The position numbers and the translations under genes were made by a program. From Seison nebaliae (taxonomy: Eukaryota; Rotifera; Pararotatoria; Seisonacea; Seisonidae), in contig JALJEE010003080.1 of NCBI GenBank assembly GCA_023231475.1, forward strand, positions 1-49,089: DNA of 49,089 nucleotides, read 5' to 3'. The notes below the pieces were generated by a model, which saw only the letters and a program-made list of their open reading frames with translations, was not told where the DNA came from and ran no database searches. Within the stretch, counting starts at the first letter, position 1. Every line of letters begins with the position of its first letter. Below are positions 36,873 to 46,463 of this stretch, in pieces.

Positions 36873-36987
36873 AGAGAATACTTTTAAGGATCGTATGTCC
36901 ATATTGATTAATTTTTTTTTATTTTTTATTTCAATTGAAATTTCCGTCGGGATAAACTGAAATTTTTTGATCGATCTCCTGTACGGT

Positions 36988-37063
36988 CAGTGGTAGGAGA
37001 TCTCTACGTTGCGTGAGACGTGTGTCCCATCGTTGTCGCGTTGGGAAAGTGCATAGACCACTG
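36988..37063. mobile_element. Possible 76-bp hAT-like MITE remnant
   Basis: Begins CAGTGGT and ends ACCACTG, with weaker inverted similarity further in (GCGTGAGACG against ACGCGAC). It is clearly GC-richer than its surroundings. The homologous spacer above copy 3 lacks it. I found no convincing 8-bp target duplication. It could instead be a structured RNA, since an adjoining 8-bp stem (GATCTCCT...AGGAGATC) overlaps its left edge. Confidence 0.35.
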
Positions 37064-37490
37064 CTACGCACGCCCCAGAATATAATGTATAAAATGATCG
37101 TTATACCATTCTTCTTATAATTTCAACATAATTTTCTTATTCTTACAAGAGATTTTTTGTTAATTAGAACTAAAACGTATGTGAGTTTCGGTTGGTTGTA
37201 TTTCGCGAATATCTTTATACAAAAACACAGAAGTTCCGACTTCACCCGAGATTATTTCAGAGTTATTTCACAAATGTATTGAAAGTTTAATCAAAAACTT
37301 CTGAATATAATACTGTTATTGTAGTTATTATAATTTTAAAAAATTTGTATGAATGTCTCATAAAATTCTCCTCTAATTAACATTTAATTTTTTATTCCTA
37401 CAACTAATGTAATTCTTACGTATCAATTACCTATCCCATTGTATCTCAATTCGAAAGTATTAAAAATTTGAAAATGTTCATTTATGCATA

Positions 37491-38849
37491 TTATTTTTTC
37501 TCGGTTTCGAGTTCCAGTACAACGGCGTCAACAACTTCATTTTTCAACATTTCGCTCATTTCACCAATATTATCAATCTTGAATGAATGTTGATCGTTCA
37601 TCAATACCCAACCTTCAACCCTGCGGTTAATGGAAAACGTATGTACTGATCCTTTGATTACGAAATAATTATAAAAATTTACATTAAAAAGTGCATTGCA
37701 CATCGCATGAAAATACTTTATATGTTTCCCAATATAGTTTTTGAAATCATCAAAATTTCTCATCAAACGCATATTTGTATAAACGTTCATTTTTTTGAAA
37801 AAGTTTTGGGTACACTGACGAACTGATTGAGATGGATTCTTCGTCTGAATGAAATCCTTTGGTAATGCTACGTACTCATCTTGAATAAAAAATGAAGCGG
37901 CTTTCAATTGATAATTTGAATCTCCGTTTGCAGTCGGAAATGAATAATATAGATTGTCATTATTATTAATTTTCGGCAACGATAATCTTTGTCCTTGAAC
38001 ATAAACTTTGAAGCTTGGTGGTGGAATTTCGTCCACTTGAAAATCTTTAACACGGTCCAAAAAAGAGACAAAATTAATATAAGTCATTTCATGAAATCGC
38101 ATCTGATGTTGAGGTGCAAAACCCAAATGAATAACTTTCGGTATTATTTTCTTTTCTGTTAAGTCTTTCCGAATATTGCCGATTATTTCTTCTCCGACTA
38201 CGGCGTAATAATTTGGTCGGAAAGGTGTGACATCAATTGGGTCATGTTTAACATTGTCTATTTTTAATTCCATATTCAAAACCTCGATTGTTGGGTAATA
38301 ATTGAAATTATAAGACCTATCTACACCCTCCACCATTTGTACCATAATCATATCTGAAATTAACCTATGAAGACGTTCGCTGGTGGGAACGGTTGTAATT
38401 GTATTTTCTTTTACTAGAACTCCCATGACATTCGGATTTATTCTCATATTTCTTTTGTCCTCCGCCGTAAAATATTTAGATAGAACATAATCTCCCACTA
38501 AGCCATAGGCTCCTCTATGCTTTTGGTTGTTCATTGTATCACAAACACCTTTAATTAATATATCCGAAACTTCTTGTTCTTTATTTTTGCCATTAAGCTG
38601 TCTGACATAATGTTCAAGGTTTTCTATGTCCTGAAGAACATCTCTTGGACAAGTCATATATTTAAGTTGAAGCACCTTCATAAGAGCCCTATTCGACATG
38701 ATCATGGCTAAAGCTACATTTGTTAAACAAACACCAATACATGGATTGTTATAAAATCCAGCTACTTTATGATTAGAACTATCCCCCAAATTGTTGAGGT
38801 ATTCCCATCTTCCAAACATGGACAAATGTTGAAAATAAAAGGAATCCAT
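37491..38849 (-). CDS. Tandem-array gene copy 2, putative derived USP fold
   Basis: 452 residues, one exon. I start it at MDSFYFQHLSM, matching the N-terminus of copies 1 and 4, although the frame is open 10 codons further up. It keeps the landmarks at the same positions: Cys37 and Cys41 (PCIGVCLTN), KKIIPKVIHLGF, FHTFSI-type His403 (VHTFSINRR) and Asp419 (LMNDQHSF). It is about 60-70% identical by eye to copies 1 and 4, with most change in 140-200 and 350-395. No stop or frameshift, so probably functional. Same strand as its neighbours, with about 700 nt to copy 1. Confidence 0.6.
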   Translation of the reverse strand: MDSFYFQHLSMFGRWEYLNNLGDSSNHKVAGFYNNPCIGVCLTNVALAMIMSNRALMKVLQLKYMTCPRDVLQDIENLEHYVRQLNGKNKEQEVSDILIKGVCDTMNNQKHRGAYGLVGDYVLSKYFTAEDKRNMRINPNVMGVLVKENTITTVPTSERLHRLISDMIMVQMVEGVDRSYNFNYYPTIEVLNMELKIDNVKHDPIDVTPFRPNYYAVVGEEIIGNIRKDLTEKKIIPKVIHLGFAPQHQMRFHEMTYINFVSFLDRVKDFQVDEIPPPSFKVYVQGQRLSLPKINNNDNLYYSFPTANGDSNYQLKAASFFIQDEYVALPKDFIQTKNPSQSVRQCTQNFFKKMNVYTNMRLMRNFDDFKNYIGKHIKYFHAMCNALFNVNFYNYFVIKGSVHTFSINRRVEGWVLMNDQHSFKIDNIGEMSEMLKNEVVDAVVLELETEKK

Positions 38850-39490
38850 TAAAGGGTACACAAAAAATAACGCTAACACAAAAAATAAACAAGTAAAAAA
38901 AAAGTTTGATTCATTCCATTTTTGTTATTCAATCTTTTTGCCTGTCAGAAAAAATCTTAAAATAATGTTAATTTTATCTCTATAATTGTATTTTCGATTA
39001 TCGATGATGTTAAGTTATTATTTGTCTGTTTAAATACAATCCCAATATCGGTAATTTATGAAAAAGGAAACATGTCACCGAAATATTTGACGAGACCTGC
39101 AGAAATGTTGTTGTTGTGATGAGTCCACGAACAAGTGAGATGTCTGGAACAAAGATACTCGATATGTGCTCATGCTTGAACTTTATCACTATATATTTCT
39201 GGCATCAGTTAAATATGAGGAGTATGCCACTTGTTCTCCTGTTTACAATACCTTAATAATTTTCTTGGTCTCTAGCAATGATTCTTTGTTTATTGGTCAG
39301 TCAGACTATGGTATTTCTTCGACTGTTGACGAAAATATTATTTTCTATGGATTGTAAACAAATAATTGTATCGAATCGGAAGATAAAAGACTTATTTAAA
39401 ATATTGTCTGTTAATGAACAAACTGTAGGGTAATAGAAAAAAAGTTGAAAAATTACGACGGTAGTCGGTAAAAATTTATCTTTTTCTTCC
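38850..39490. other. Spacer between array copies 2 and 3
   Basis: About 640 nt. The first 100 nt above copy 2 resemble the promoters of copies 1 and 3. The rest is AT-rich with a short open frame on the plus strand (39166-39357) that shows no family match. Nothing else seen. Confidence 0.45.
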
Positions 39491-40311
39491 TCATTCAATT
39501 TCCAATACAACGGCGTCGAGCATTTCATTTTTCAACATTTCCGTTATTTGTCCAATGTAATCAATCTTGAAGGAATGTTGATCGTTCATCAATACCCAAT
39601 CTTCACCTTTTTGATTAATGGAAAACGAATGTATTTCTTGATGGGATACGTGGGATTTATAAAAATTTACATCTAAAGCCGCACCGCATATCGCATTAAA
39701 ATGTGTAAGATAGTTCTGAAAGTATAACGTGAAATTACCCCCCAGAACATTATAATACATCTCTTTTTTAAAAAATTATCGTTACATCGACGATGAAACG
39801 GAGTATATCGCATTGTCTGCTGTTCCAGATCTTCTGCGGATGTTATATATTCATGCATAATAACGAATGAAGTAGCTTTTAACTGGTAACATGAATTACC
39901 ATTTTCAGTTGGAAATCTATAAGAAAGAGCACTCCTAACATTTATTTTCGGCAAGGTGAATTTTTGTTCTTGAAAATACACTTTAAAGTTTGGAGGTGGG
40001 TAATCTGTTGGTTTAAGATGTTTAATACCGTCCAAAAATTCAGCCAAACTATGATAGGTCGATTCATGAATTCTCATTCTTTCTGTAGATGCAAAAGACA
40101 AATGGATAATTTTAGGTGTTATTTTCTTATGTGTTAAATCTGTCCCAATATTTGTCATTCTTTCTAATCCGATAACGTGATAATAATCATATTTGAAAGG
40201 CTTTATCTCAATTGGATCATATAGAACATTGTTGATTTTTAATTCTATATTCAAAACTTCGATTGCGGGGTAATAAATGAACTCATAAAAAATACCGTGA
40301 CTCTCTGCCAT
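39491..40311 (-). pseudogene. Tandem-array copy 3, N-terminal half deleted and frameshifted
   Basis: Aligns with the C-terminal 60% of the intact copies, from about residue 180 (FYEFIYYPAIEVLNIEL) to the end (VVLEIE). An ATG (MAESHGIFYEF) opens it directly below sequence similar to the copy 1 promoter, so the segment coding the Cys box has been removed. A -1 frame change occurs near 39760 at an A-rich string, after NDNFLKKR. Downstream, in the other frame, the His and Asp box is intact (IHSFSINQK, VLMNDQHSF). A short product could still be made, but it would lack the presumed nucleophile. Confidence 0.8.
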
Positions 40312-40798
40312 TAGTAACTTATTTTTAGAAAGGTTTTATTTAATTCCAATTTTTTACTTATTCTTTAATAGGGAAATTTTGTCAAGAATGTTAGTTCCAA
40401 GTTTATATTTATACGAACTGGCCGTTACATTACAGGACAAACGATATGACAATACAGTGTACAAACTAGATATAAAACTTCTGGTTACCTAAAGGAATTA
40501 TTATTAATATTATTTATTAATTAAAATTCCCGTGGGGATAAATTAGGAAAAAAGATTTTTAAAAATTTCCAAAGTCTTCACCGTTAATTCTGTGAGTATC
40601 TTGCTCAATCCCAAAACGAATCTCATTCATTTCATCGACGTTCTCAGAGTTTTGAGATATCAGATTACGAAATAGACGATATCTTTATAATAGTTCTTTA
40701 ATCTCAACAATCGCGGAGTTATGATAAAAAAAATTTATTGAAAAAGTGAGAAAAAGAAAGGAAAAAATTCAAATTCAGGAATGTTGTTGAATGTTCTA
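40312..40798. other. Spacer between array copies 3 and 4
   Basis: Contains the retained promoter-like sequence above copy 3 and a block related to the copy 1-2 spacer (around 40528-40550). No coding sequence or element ends seen. Confidence 0.45.
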
Positions 40799-42163
40799 CT
40801 ACTCTATTTTTTTCTTATTATCCATTTCCAACACAACGGCATCAAGTACTTCGTTTTTTAGCAGTTCAGTAATGTGGCCAATGTAATCAATCTTGAAAGA
40901 ATGTTGATCGTTCATCAATACCCAACCTTCACCTCTTCGATTAATAGAAAAACTATGTATTCCTTCTTCTCTTACGAAAGTTTTATAAAAGTTTACATCG
41001 AAAACTGCATTGCACATCGCATAAAAATACTTAATATATTTCGCGGTATAACTGTTGAAAAAATCAAGATTTTTCAAATCGCCCATATTAACATACATAT
41101 CCATTTTTTTGAAAAAGTTTTGGATACATTGACGAACTGATGGAGATGAATTCTCCATCTCAATGAAATCCTTTGGGAATGCTACGTACTCTTCTTGAAT
41201 AAAAAAAGAAGCGGCTTTTAATTGATAATTTGAATCTCCGTTTGCAGTCGGAAATGAATAATATAGATTGTCATTATTATTAATTTTTGGCAATGTGAAT
41301 ATTTGTGCTTGAATATGAACTTTAAAATTTGGTGGCGGAAATTTTTCCACTTCAAGATCTTTAACACCGTCCAAAAAAGAGGCAAAATTAGTATAAGTCA
41401 TTTCATGAATTCTCATATGATGTTGAGGTGCAAAACCCAAATGAATAACTTTGGGTGTTATTTTCTTTTCTGTTAAGTCTTTCCGAATATTATCTATTGT
41501 TTCTTGTCCGATATCGGCGTAATAACCCGGTTGGAAAGATGTGACATCAATTGGGTCATGTTTAACATTCTCTGTTTCTAATTCTATATTCAAAACTTCG
41601 ATTGTTGGGTAATAAGCAAACTCATAAAAATCACCAAAACCCTCTACCAATTGTATCATAATCATATCCGCGATTAACATATGTAAACGGTCGCTAGACG
41701 AAACAGCATTAACTGATTTTTCTCTTATGATAAGTCCTACAACATTCGGATTTATTCTCATATGTCTTTTTTCATCCGCTGTAAAGTGTTTCGATATAAC
41801 ATAATCTCCCATCAAACCATAGGCCCCTTTATGTCGTTGGTTATCCATAGTTTCACAAACACCTTTAATTAATATATCTGAAATTTCTTGTTTTTTAGGT
41901 TTCCCATTAAGTTGTCTAAAATAATGTTCAAGGTTATCTATATCTTGATGGACATTTCTAGGACAACTTGCAAATTTACGGTTAAGTACTTTCATGAGAA
42001 CAGTATTCGACATGATCATGGCTAAAGCCACATTAGCTAAACAAACTCCAATACATCCATCGTTGTAAAATCCTGCAATTTTATTATGAGAATTGTCACC
42101 CAAATTGTTGAGGTATTTCCATCTCTCAAGCATGGGTAAATGTTGAAAATAAAAAGAATCCAT
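40799..42163 (-). CDS. Tandem-array gene copy 4, putative derived USP fold
   Basis: 454 residues, one exon. I choose MDSFYFQHLPM as start to match copy 2; the frame stays open 21 codons upstream. Cys37 and Cys41 (GCIGVCLAN), KKITPKVIHLGF, His403 (IHSFSINRR) and Asp419 (LMNDQHSF) are all kept at positions identical to copies 1 and 2. It is closest to copy 2 in 150-330 (for example the SFPTANGDSNYQLKAASFF stretch is shared). TTTATAAAACG on the minus strand near 42235 is a candidate TATA. A 183-bp MITE-like element begins about 94 nt above the start. Confidence 0.6.
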   Translation of the reverse strand: MDSFYFQHLPMLERWKYLNNLGDNSHNKIAGFYNDGCIGVCLANVALAMIMSNTVLMKVLNRKFASCPRNVHQDIDNLEHYFRQLNGKPKKQEISDILIKGVCETMDNQRHKGAYGLMGDYVISKHFTADEKRHMRINPNVVGLIIREKSVNAVSSSDRLHMLIADMIMIQLVEGFGDFYEFAYYPTIEVLNIELETENVKHDPIDVTSFQPGYYADIGQETIDNIRKDLTEKKITPKVIHLGFAPQHHMRIHEMTYTNFASFLDGVKDLEVEKFPPPNFKVHIQAQIFTLPKINNNDNLYYSFPTANGDSNYQLKAASFFIQEEYVAFPKDFIEMENSSPSVRQCIQNFFKKMDMYVNMGDLKNLDFFNSYTAKYIKYFYAMCNAVFDVNFYKTFVREEGIHSFSINRRGEGWVLMNDQHSFKIDYIGHITELLKNEVLDAVVLEMDNKKKIE

Positions 42164-42256
42164 TTGAGATAAAAGACAAAAAAACCTTTGGTTAGATTTC
42201 GGTTCAATCAAGTTTTTACCCTTCAAGTAATATCGTTTTATAAATTATAATTCAGT

Positions 42257-42439
42257 CAAGTGGGGCAATTTAATGGGCATAACATGAATCATCTAACCAG
42301 AAATACTACCATGTAGAACTTCTAATGCTCTATCTAATGATATATAAATATATAGAAAATAAGTTTGAAAAATCTCAGTTTAAACAAGCTTTAAGAGTTT
42401 TTTCCCAATTTGTCCCACTTTGCTAAATTGCCCCACTTG
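42257..42439. mobile_element. MITE-like element with 16-bp perfect terminal inverted repeats
   Basis: Left end CAAGTGGGGCAATTTA and right end its exact reverse complement TAAATTGCCCCACTTG, 183 bp apart, with an AT-rich non-coding centre. A second degenerate copy of the terminal word lies just inside the right end (TTGTCCCACTTTGC). CAGT flanks both sides, directly on the left and after one extra C on the right, a possible 4-bp target duplication. It carries no transposase and so would be non-autonomous. Superfamily not assigned. Confidence 0.75.
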
Positions 42440-42728
42440 CCAGTAATAATGAAATTGACATCTGGAGATAACCTGACTGCCCATAAATCTTTTAAAAATA
42501 AACTGTTATAATCTCTGTTGGCCTGTATATTTTGAAACAAATCTATTAATTAATAATAATAATATTAAATTGTTATAGTTAAACTAAATCATACAAATGT
42601 TCAAATGTTTATTATCATAAATCCAAAACATCAATCTTTATGCATCAATATTCTTTTTTGAACTAAATTCTGTCATAAATTAATACAGAAACTTTTTTTG
42701 ATAAGTTCCGAAATTAATAATTTATTAA
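42440..42728. other. Spacer between the MITE and array copy 5
   Basis: AT-rich, non-coding, just under 300 nt. Nothing recognised. Confidence 0.4.
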
Positions 42729-43267
42729 TTATTCAATATTATTATTTTCGATTTCTACATTCTCATTAATTTCTAACACAACAGCATCAAGTACTTCGTT
42801 TTTTAACATTTCGGTAATTTGAGTAATTTTAACTCTTTGAATCATGGAAAACGTCTTCTGACGTATAAAAGTTGGGGTACGTCAGGATTTATTTTCATCC
42901 TCATTTTTGTGCTCTGGTCGAAATATTTCGACATACAATAATCTCCATACAAACCATACCGATTTTTATGTGTTTGGACCATATGTGGTTATGTGACCAT
43001 ACAAATCTGTTTTATTAATATATTCGAAATTTCTTCTTCTTTAGATTTGCCTTCAAGTTCCCTCGTATAATGTTCATGGTTATCTATGTCTCGAAGAACG
43101 TTTTTGGGACTTGCTGTAAAATAACATGTAAGATCATTCATGAGCGTCACATTCGACATCATCATGGAGAATATAAGATTGGTTAAACAAATTTCGATTG
43201 TTGTAAAATCCTGCAACTTTTTGATTAGTAATATCTCCTGTATGGTTGAGAAATCATCTCTTAAGCA
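42729..43267 (-). pseudogene. Tandem-array copy 5, decayed
   Basis: Homology starts near residue 11 of the intact copies (MLKR then TGA, where they have Trp). It runs through the Cys-box region with a frame change (GFYNNR in one frame, ICLTNLIFSMMMSN in another) to about residue 150 (KINPDV). A large deletion joins it to the last part (FSMIQRV, then ITEMLKNEVLDAVVLEI). At least one in-frame stop, one frame shift and the loss of about 250 codons make it a clear pseudogene. Confidence 0.85.
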
Positions 43268-43485
43268 TGAGTAAACAAAAGTACAAAGATGTTGGAAACT
43301 TTTTATTCATTCTAGGTTTGTTTTCTAAATTTTCCACTTGGCAAAAAATGTTTAAAAGAATAATATTTATTTATATTTTAAATATGACTTTACCGTCTAT
43401 GAGTCCATTTGTTACTACGATCTATTTTCCAAATTATCTTTCAACAAACAAAAATTAAATTCTGAATATAGTTTATTTGTGAATA

Positions 43486-45084
43486 TCAATCCCAAATATC
43501 ATAAAAAATTTCATTAAAAACATTATAATAAATTTGATTACAATTATAAAGTTTTACCTTTTCAATTCTTTTCTTGTAAATTTTCTTCATTTCAATTCGA
43601 TGATGTAACACAATTCCTTCCGTTTTCGGAATGTTTTTTCCCCAAATCCCATTCCTTAAATGAGGGAGATTATTCGAAATATTCGTAAATTGGTCAAAAG
43701 TTTTCCTTATTTTCGATTCATAATTCACTTCATTGTGAGTGGATAATGCAAAAATATTAGGCGTTAGACAAACGTATTTTTGCTGACCATGATCTGGTGG
43801 TATATCAAAAATGAGAGGACGTAAATATCGATGACCTTTGAAAGAAGAATTTTTCATTAAATTCTCAAACTTATTTAATTTTTGTAATAATTGTTCAAAA
43901 TGTTTTCGGCAAAATGAACGATTTGGTAAGTCGAGAGATAATTGGATCGTTACAAAATTACTTAACTTCAATGAAACGGACATTTTGAGAAAATCGTTAA
44001 TTCTCGATAAATTGGTTAATGTGTCATATATTAACTTTGTATCTGTTGATGTTAATAAAAGATTTGCATCGAACTTTATGCAACGACGTTCGTGATGAGT
44101 GGAATATTTTTGGAAATTTTGGTGGAAGAAATCGGTTAGATTGAAATTAGGTTCATTTGTTCTCACAATTATTTCATCTGGGTCATGCATAATAAATGAT
44201 CGACATTCATATTTGTGCAATGAAAAACAATAATCAACTCCAATAATTTTTGCGATTTCAAAATGTAAATAATAATTGAATTGGAGATAATGAAAAATAA
44301 GTTTCGTTCGATTTTTCTTCATTTTCATTCCCAACATCTTCTTCATTAAATTAATAAGCGAATCATCTTTCTCGTAACAATTGATAACGATCAATGAGAT
44401 ATTCTTCGACATATAATAATAAAGATGAGTAACAATATCATGTACATCACCTACATCATTCAAAATGATCGGCGACGTACAATAGCAGATGTTGTGCACA
44501 AACATTTCATTCTGATTTGTCCATGACAATAATTTTCTAATTCCAATATTATTTAATCGTAAATTTTTTACGAAAGACGTTTTATCAATAAAAACGTCGA
44601 TTCTAATCCATTTGGATTTGTAGAAAGATGGGAAAATGTTTCGTTTAAAATAACATTCGAATTCAAAAATTGATTTCCTCAAATCATTTCTTTGTTCGAT
44701 CTTATTCACATGACCTGGCACTTCGATAAGAATCTCATTAAAATATTTAATTGTACAACTGCATTGAACTGGTGAATAAGACATTGGATCGATAATTTCG
44801 ATATACATTAATCGATATAAACAATAATCTTCATTTAAACCGAAAATATTCTTATGGAAACATTGAAGAAGGGAAGTTGTTATTTCAACTTTTATACTCT
44901 TTTGAATTGGAAGATCATCAAGATGGAATTCGTTTAAAACTTCAGATGATGATTGAATTGTATCATGATGATTTACCAATAATAAAATATTGATTATGAT
45001 GATGATTGAAAGAATGATAAATTTGAATTTTTTTCCTAATAATTTCCATCGTTTATAACGACAATAAATTAGACATCTCATCAT
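43486..45084 (-). CDS. GT92 family (DUF23) glycosyltransferase
   Basis: 532 residues, one exon. It has the type II membrane topology of Golgi glycosyltransferases: short basic N-terminus, anchor at about 20-37 (KFIILSIIIIINILLLV), stem, luminal catalytic domain. Visible GT92 landmarks are a Cys-rich strand near 199-202 (ICYCTSP), a long-spaced region of the type that precedes the donor site, the acidic HDPDE at 300-304 in place of the usual D-x-D-E-F, and HHR at 494-496 near the C-terminus like the family's HHYR. GT92 enzymes add galactose to N-glycan core fucose in invertebrates. The Phe after DxDE is replaced by Ile, and overall divergence is high, so substrate is open. Confidence 0.72.
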   Translation of the reverse strand: MMRCLIYCRYKRWKLLGKKFKFIILSIIIIINILLLVNHHDTIQSSSEVLNEFHLDDLPIQKSIKVEITTSLLQCFHKNIFGLNEDYCLYRLMYIEIIDPMSYSPVQCSCTIKYFNEILIEVPGHVNKIEQRNDLRKSIFEFECYFKRNIFPSFYKSKWIRIDVFIDKTSFVKNLRLNNIGIRKLLSWTNQNEMFVHNICYCTSPIILNDVGDVHDIVTHLYYYMSKNISLIVINCYEKDDSLINLMKKMLGMKMKKNRTKLIFHYLQFNYYLHFEIAKIIGVDYCFSLHKYECRSFIMHDPDEIIVRTNEPNFNLTDFFHQNFQKYSTHHERRCIKFDANLLLTSTDTKLIYDTLTNLSRINDFLKMSVSLKLSNFVTIQLSLDLPNRSFCRKHFEQLLQKLNKFENLMKNSSFKGHRYLRPLIFDIPPDHGQQKYVCLTPNIFALSTHNEVNYESKIRKTFDQFTNISNNLPHLRNGIWGKNIPKTEGIVLHHRIEMKKIYKKRIEKVKLYNCNQIYYNVFNEIFYDIWD

Positions 45085-45254
45085 ATCAAGAATTTTATAT
45101 AGAATTTTTTAGATTAATTCGAAAGAAATCGATAACAAAAATAATTGTGATGAATTAATAATGCACCGTTTCCATGACGATAATATGAGGAAAATTCAAA
45201 TTTAATTTTAAGGATTATAAATAAAGTGGAAATATACAAGAAATGTTTTTATGT
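45085..45254. other. Short spacer between GT92 and RPF1 genes
   Basis: 170 nt of AT-rich DNA holding the GT92 5' flank and the RPF1 3' UTR. Both genes are on the minus strand. Confidence 0.5.
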
Positions 45255-46323
45255 TTACAATATAAATTTTCTTCGATCGATTTCCATGTCATGACGTTTG
45301 AGTAAGAATTCATATTCACCAAATTTCGAATCGAATGTTCCTTTCTGTAGTGATTGAAGTCTCATGGTAAATCGGGGACCTAATTCCATCAAATCCGCTT
45401 TCTTCTCCCCCTCGAACTGATAACGATGATGACGGAAGAAGATAAAATCTCGTTGATTATGGAATGTGCACACTCGTCGATATCGGAATGACGGATCTTG
45501 TGGAAACATGGTGGCGAGAAACCGTCCAACTTGTAATCCCAATCGAGTCGACATATTATTAATTATCATTTCAGGTCGATGTGTCAACCAATTACAATTT
45601 TTTGTTTTTTCATGAATTCGACTCATTTCGCTCGTGATTTTCGTTGATTGAATTTTGAATCGAGCAGTCGGTCCATCAGGTAATCGAGAGATTAACATTG
45701 AATTTGGTTTCTCATTATTCTCATCAATCAAAACCAAATGAGTAAAACCAACTGCTGCTGCTCTGGGAACCATCTTAGATGATAATAAAATTTAAAAAAA
45801 ATTAAAAATAAAAAACTTTTTTTATATCGAATCCTCTTCGATTAACATATTTACAATTATAAAATGCTTTAGAAATCTCTCGACAGAATGTTCGTGTTCG
45901 ATGATTAGCTCGTTTTTTTGTCATGACTAATAATTTCGGATCTTTCGCTTTGTCTAATGTGAGGAAATCAGCCATTTCATCAACTTTCATTCCTGATAAT
46001 AAATCATCATCATTATCAAAATTTTCTTCATCATCTTCTGATGATTTTTCTTTTTTATTCAATTCTTCACTTTCTTCCATTTTCTCCTCGTCATTCGTTT
46101 CTGGAACAACGGTTTTTGATCGAACGACAGTTCCAATCATAGTTTCATCTGTCGTTCTTTGATTTTCTATGGTTTTGGGAACGGGACGTTCTTCAACTTC
46201 CTCTCCTTTTGCAACATGTTCAGCATCTCGTTTTTTCCGATCGATTCGTCGTTGATGTTTCTCTTTCTTTTTTTGTAGTTGTATTTCCAATTCATCACGA
46301 CGATTCCGACGACTTTTCACCAT
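45255..46323 (-). CDS. RPF1: Ribosome production factor 1 (Brix domain)
   Basis: Nucleolar factor for 60S subunit (25S/28S and ITS2) maturation. Two exons, 46323-45817 and 45773-45255; 1026 nt, 341 residues. A basic N-terminus (KSRRNRRDELEIQLQKKKEK) and an acidic middle precede the Brix domain, which runs from about residue 125 to the end. Clear matches to RPF1 are LPDGPTARFKIQS, NNMSTRLGLQVGRF, VCTFHNQRDFIFFRHHRY, ELGPRFTMRLQSLQKGTFDS and the C-terminal RRKF. The single 43-nt intron begins GTTTTT and falls within the Brix domain just before MVPRAAAVGF. Confidence 0.95.
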
Positions 46324-46463
46324 ATTGATGAAATCTGTTGATGAAATTGAAAGAAAGAAATCTGGACAGAAAGAAAATAATTTGATTTAAATAATTTTAA
46401 GTCGAATATTTTAATTAAATTTAAAGAATTTGCGAACAAAAACATAATTAAAAAATTTCAATG

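Larger units (their letters stand above)
36801..37490. other. Spacer between array copies 1 and 2
   Basis: Holds the copy 1 promoter, a stretch similar to the copy 3 upstream spacer (TTTCCGTCGGGATAAA here, TTCCCGTGGGGATAAA at 40528), a GC-richer 76-bp inverted-repeat insertion (36988-37063), and AT-rich DNA. No coding sequence seen. Confidence 0.55.

Noticed and set aside
39166-39357. Plus-strand 63-residue open frame in the array
   Set aside because: No homology, no splice or promoter context, lies in decayed spacer.
39750-39790. Programmed -1 frameshifting in copy 3
   Set aside because: The copy lacks its N-terminal half and the site lies in an A/G-rich run prone to deletion; listed as a low-interest coincidence, not a feature.
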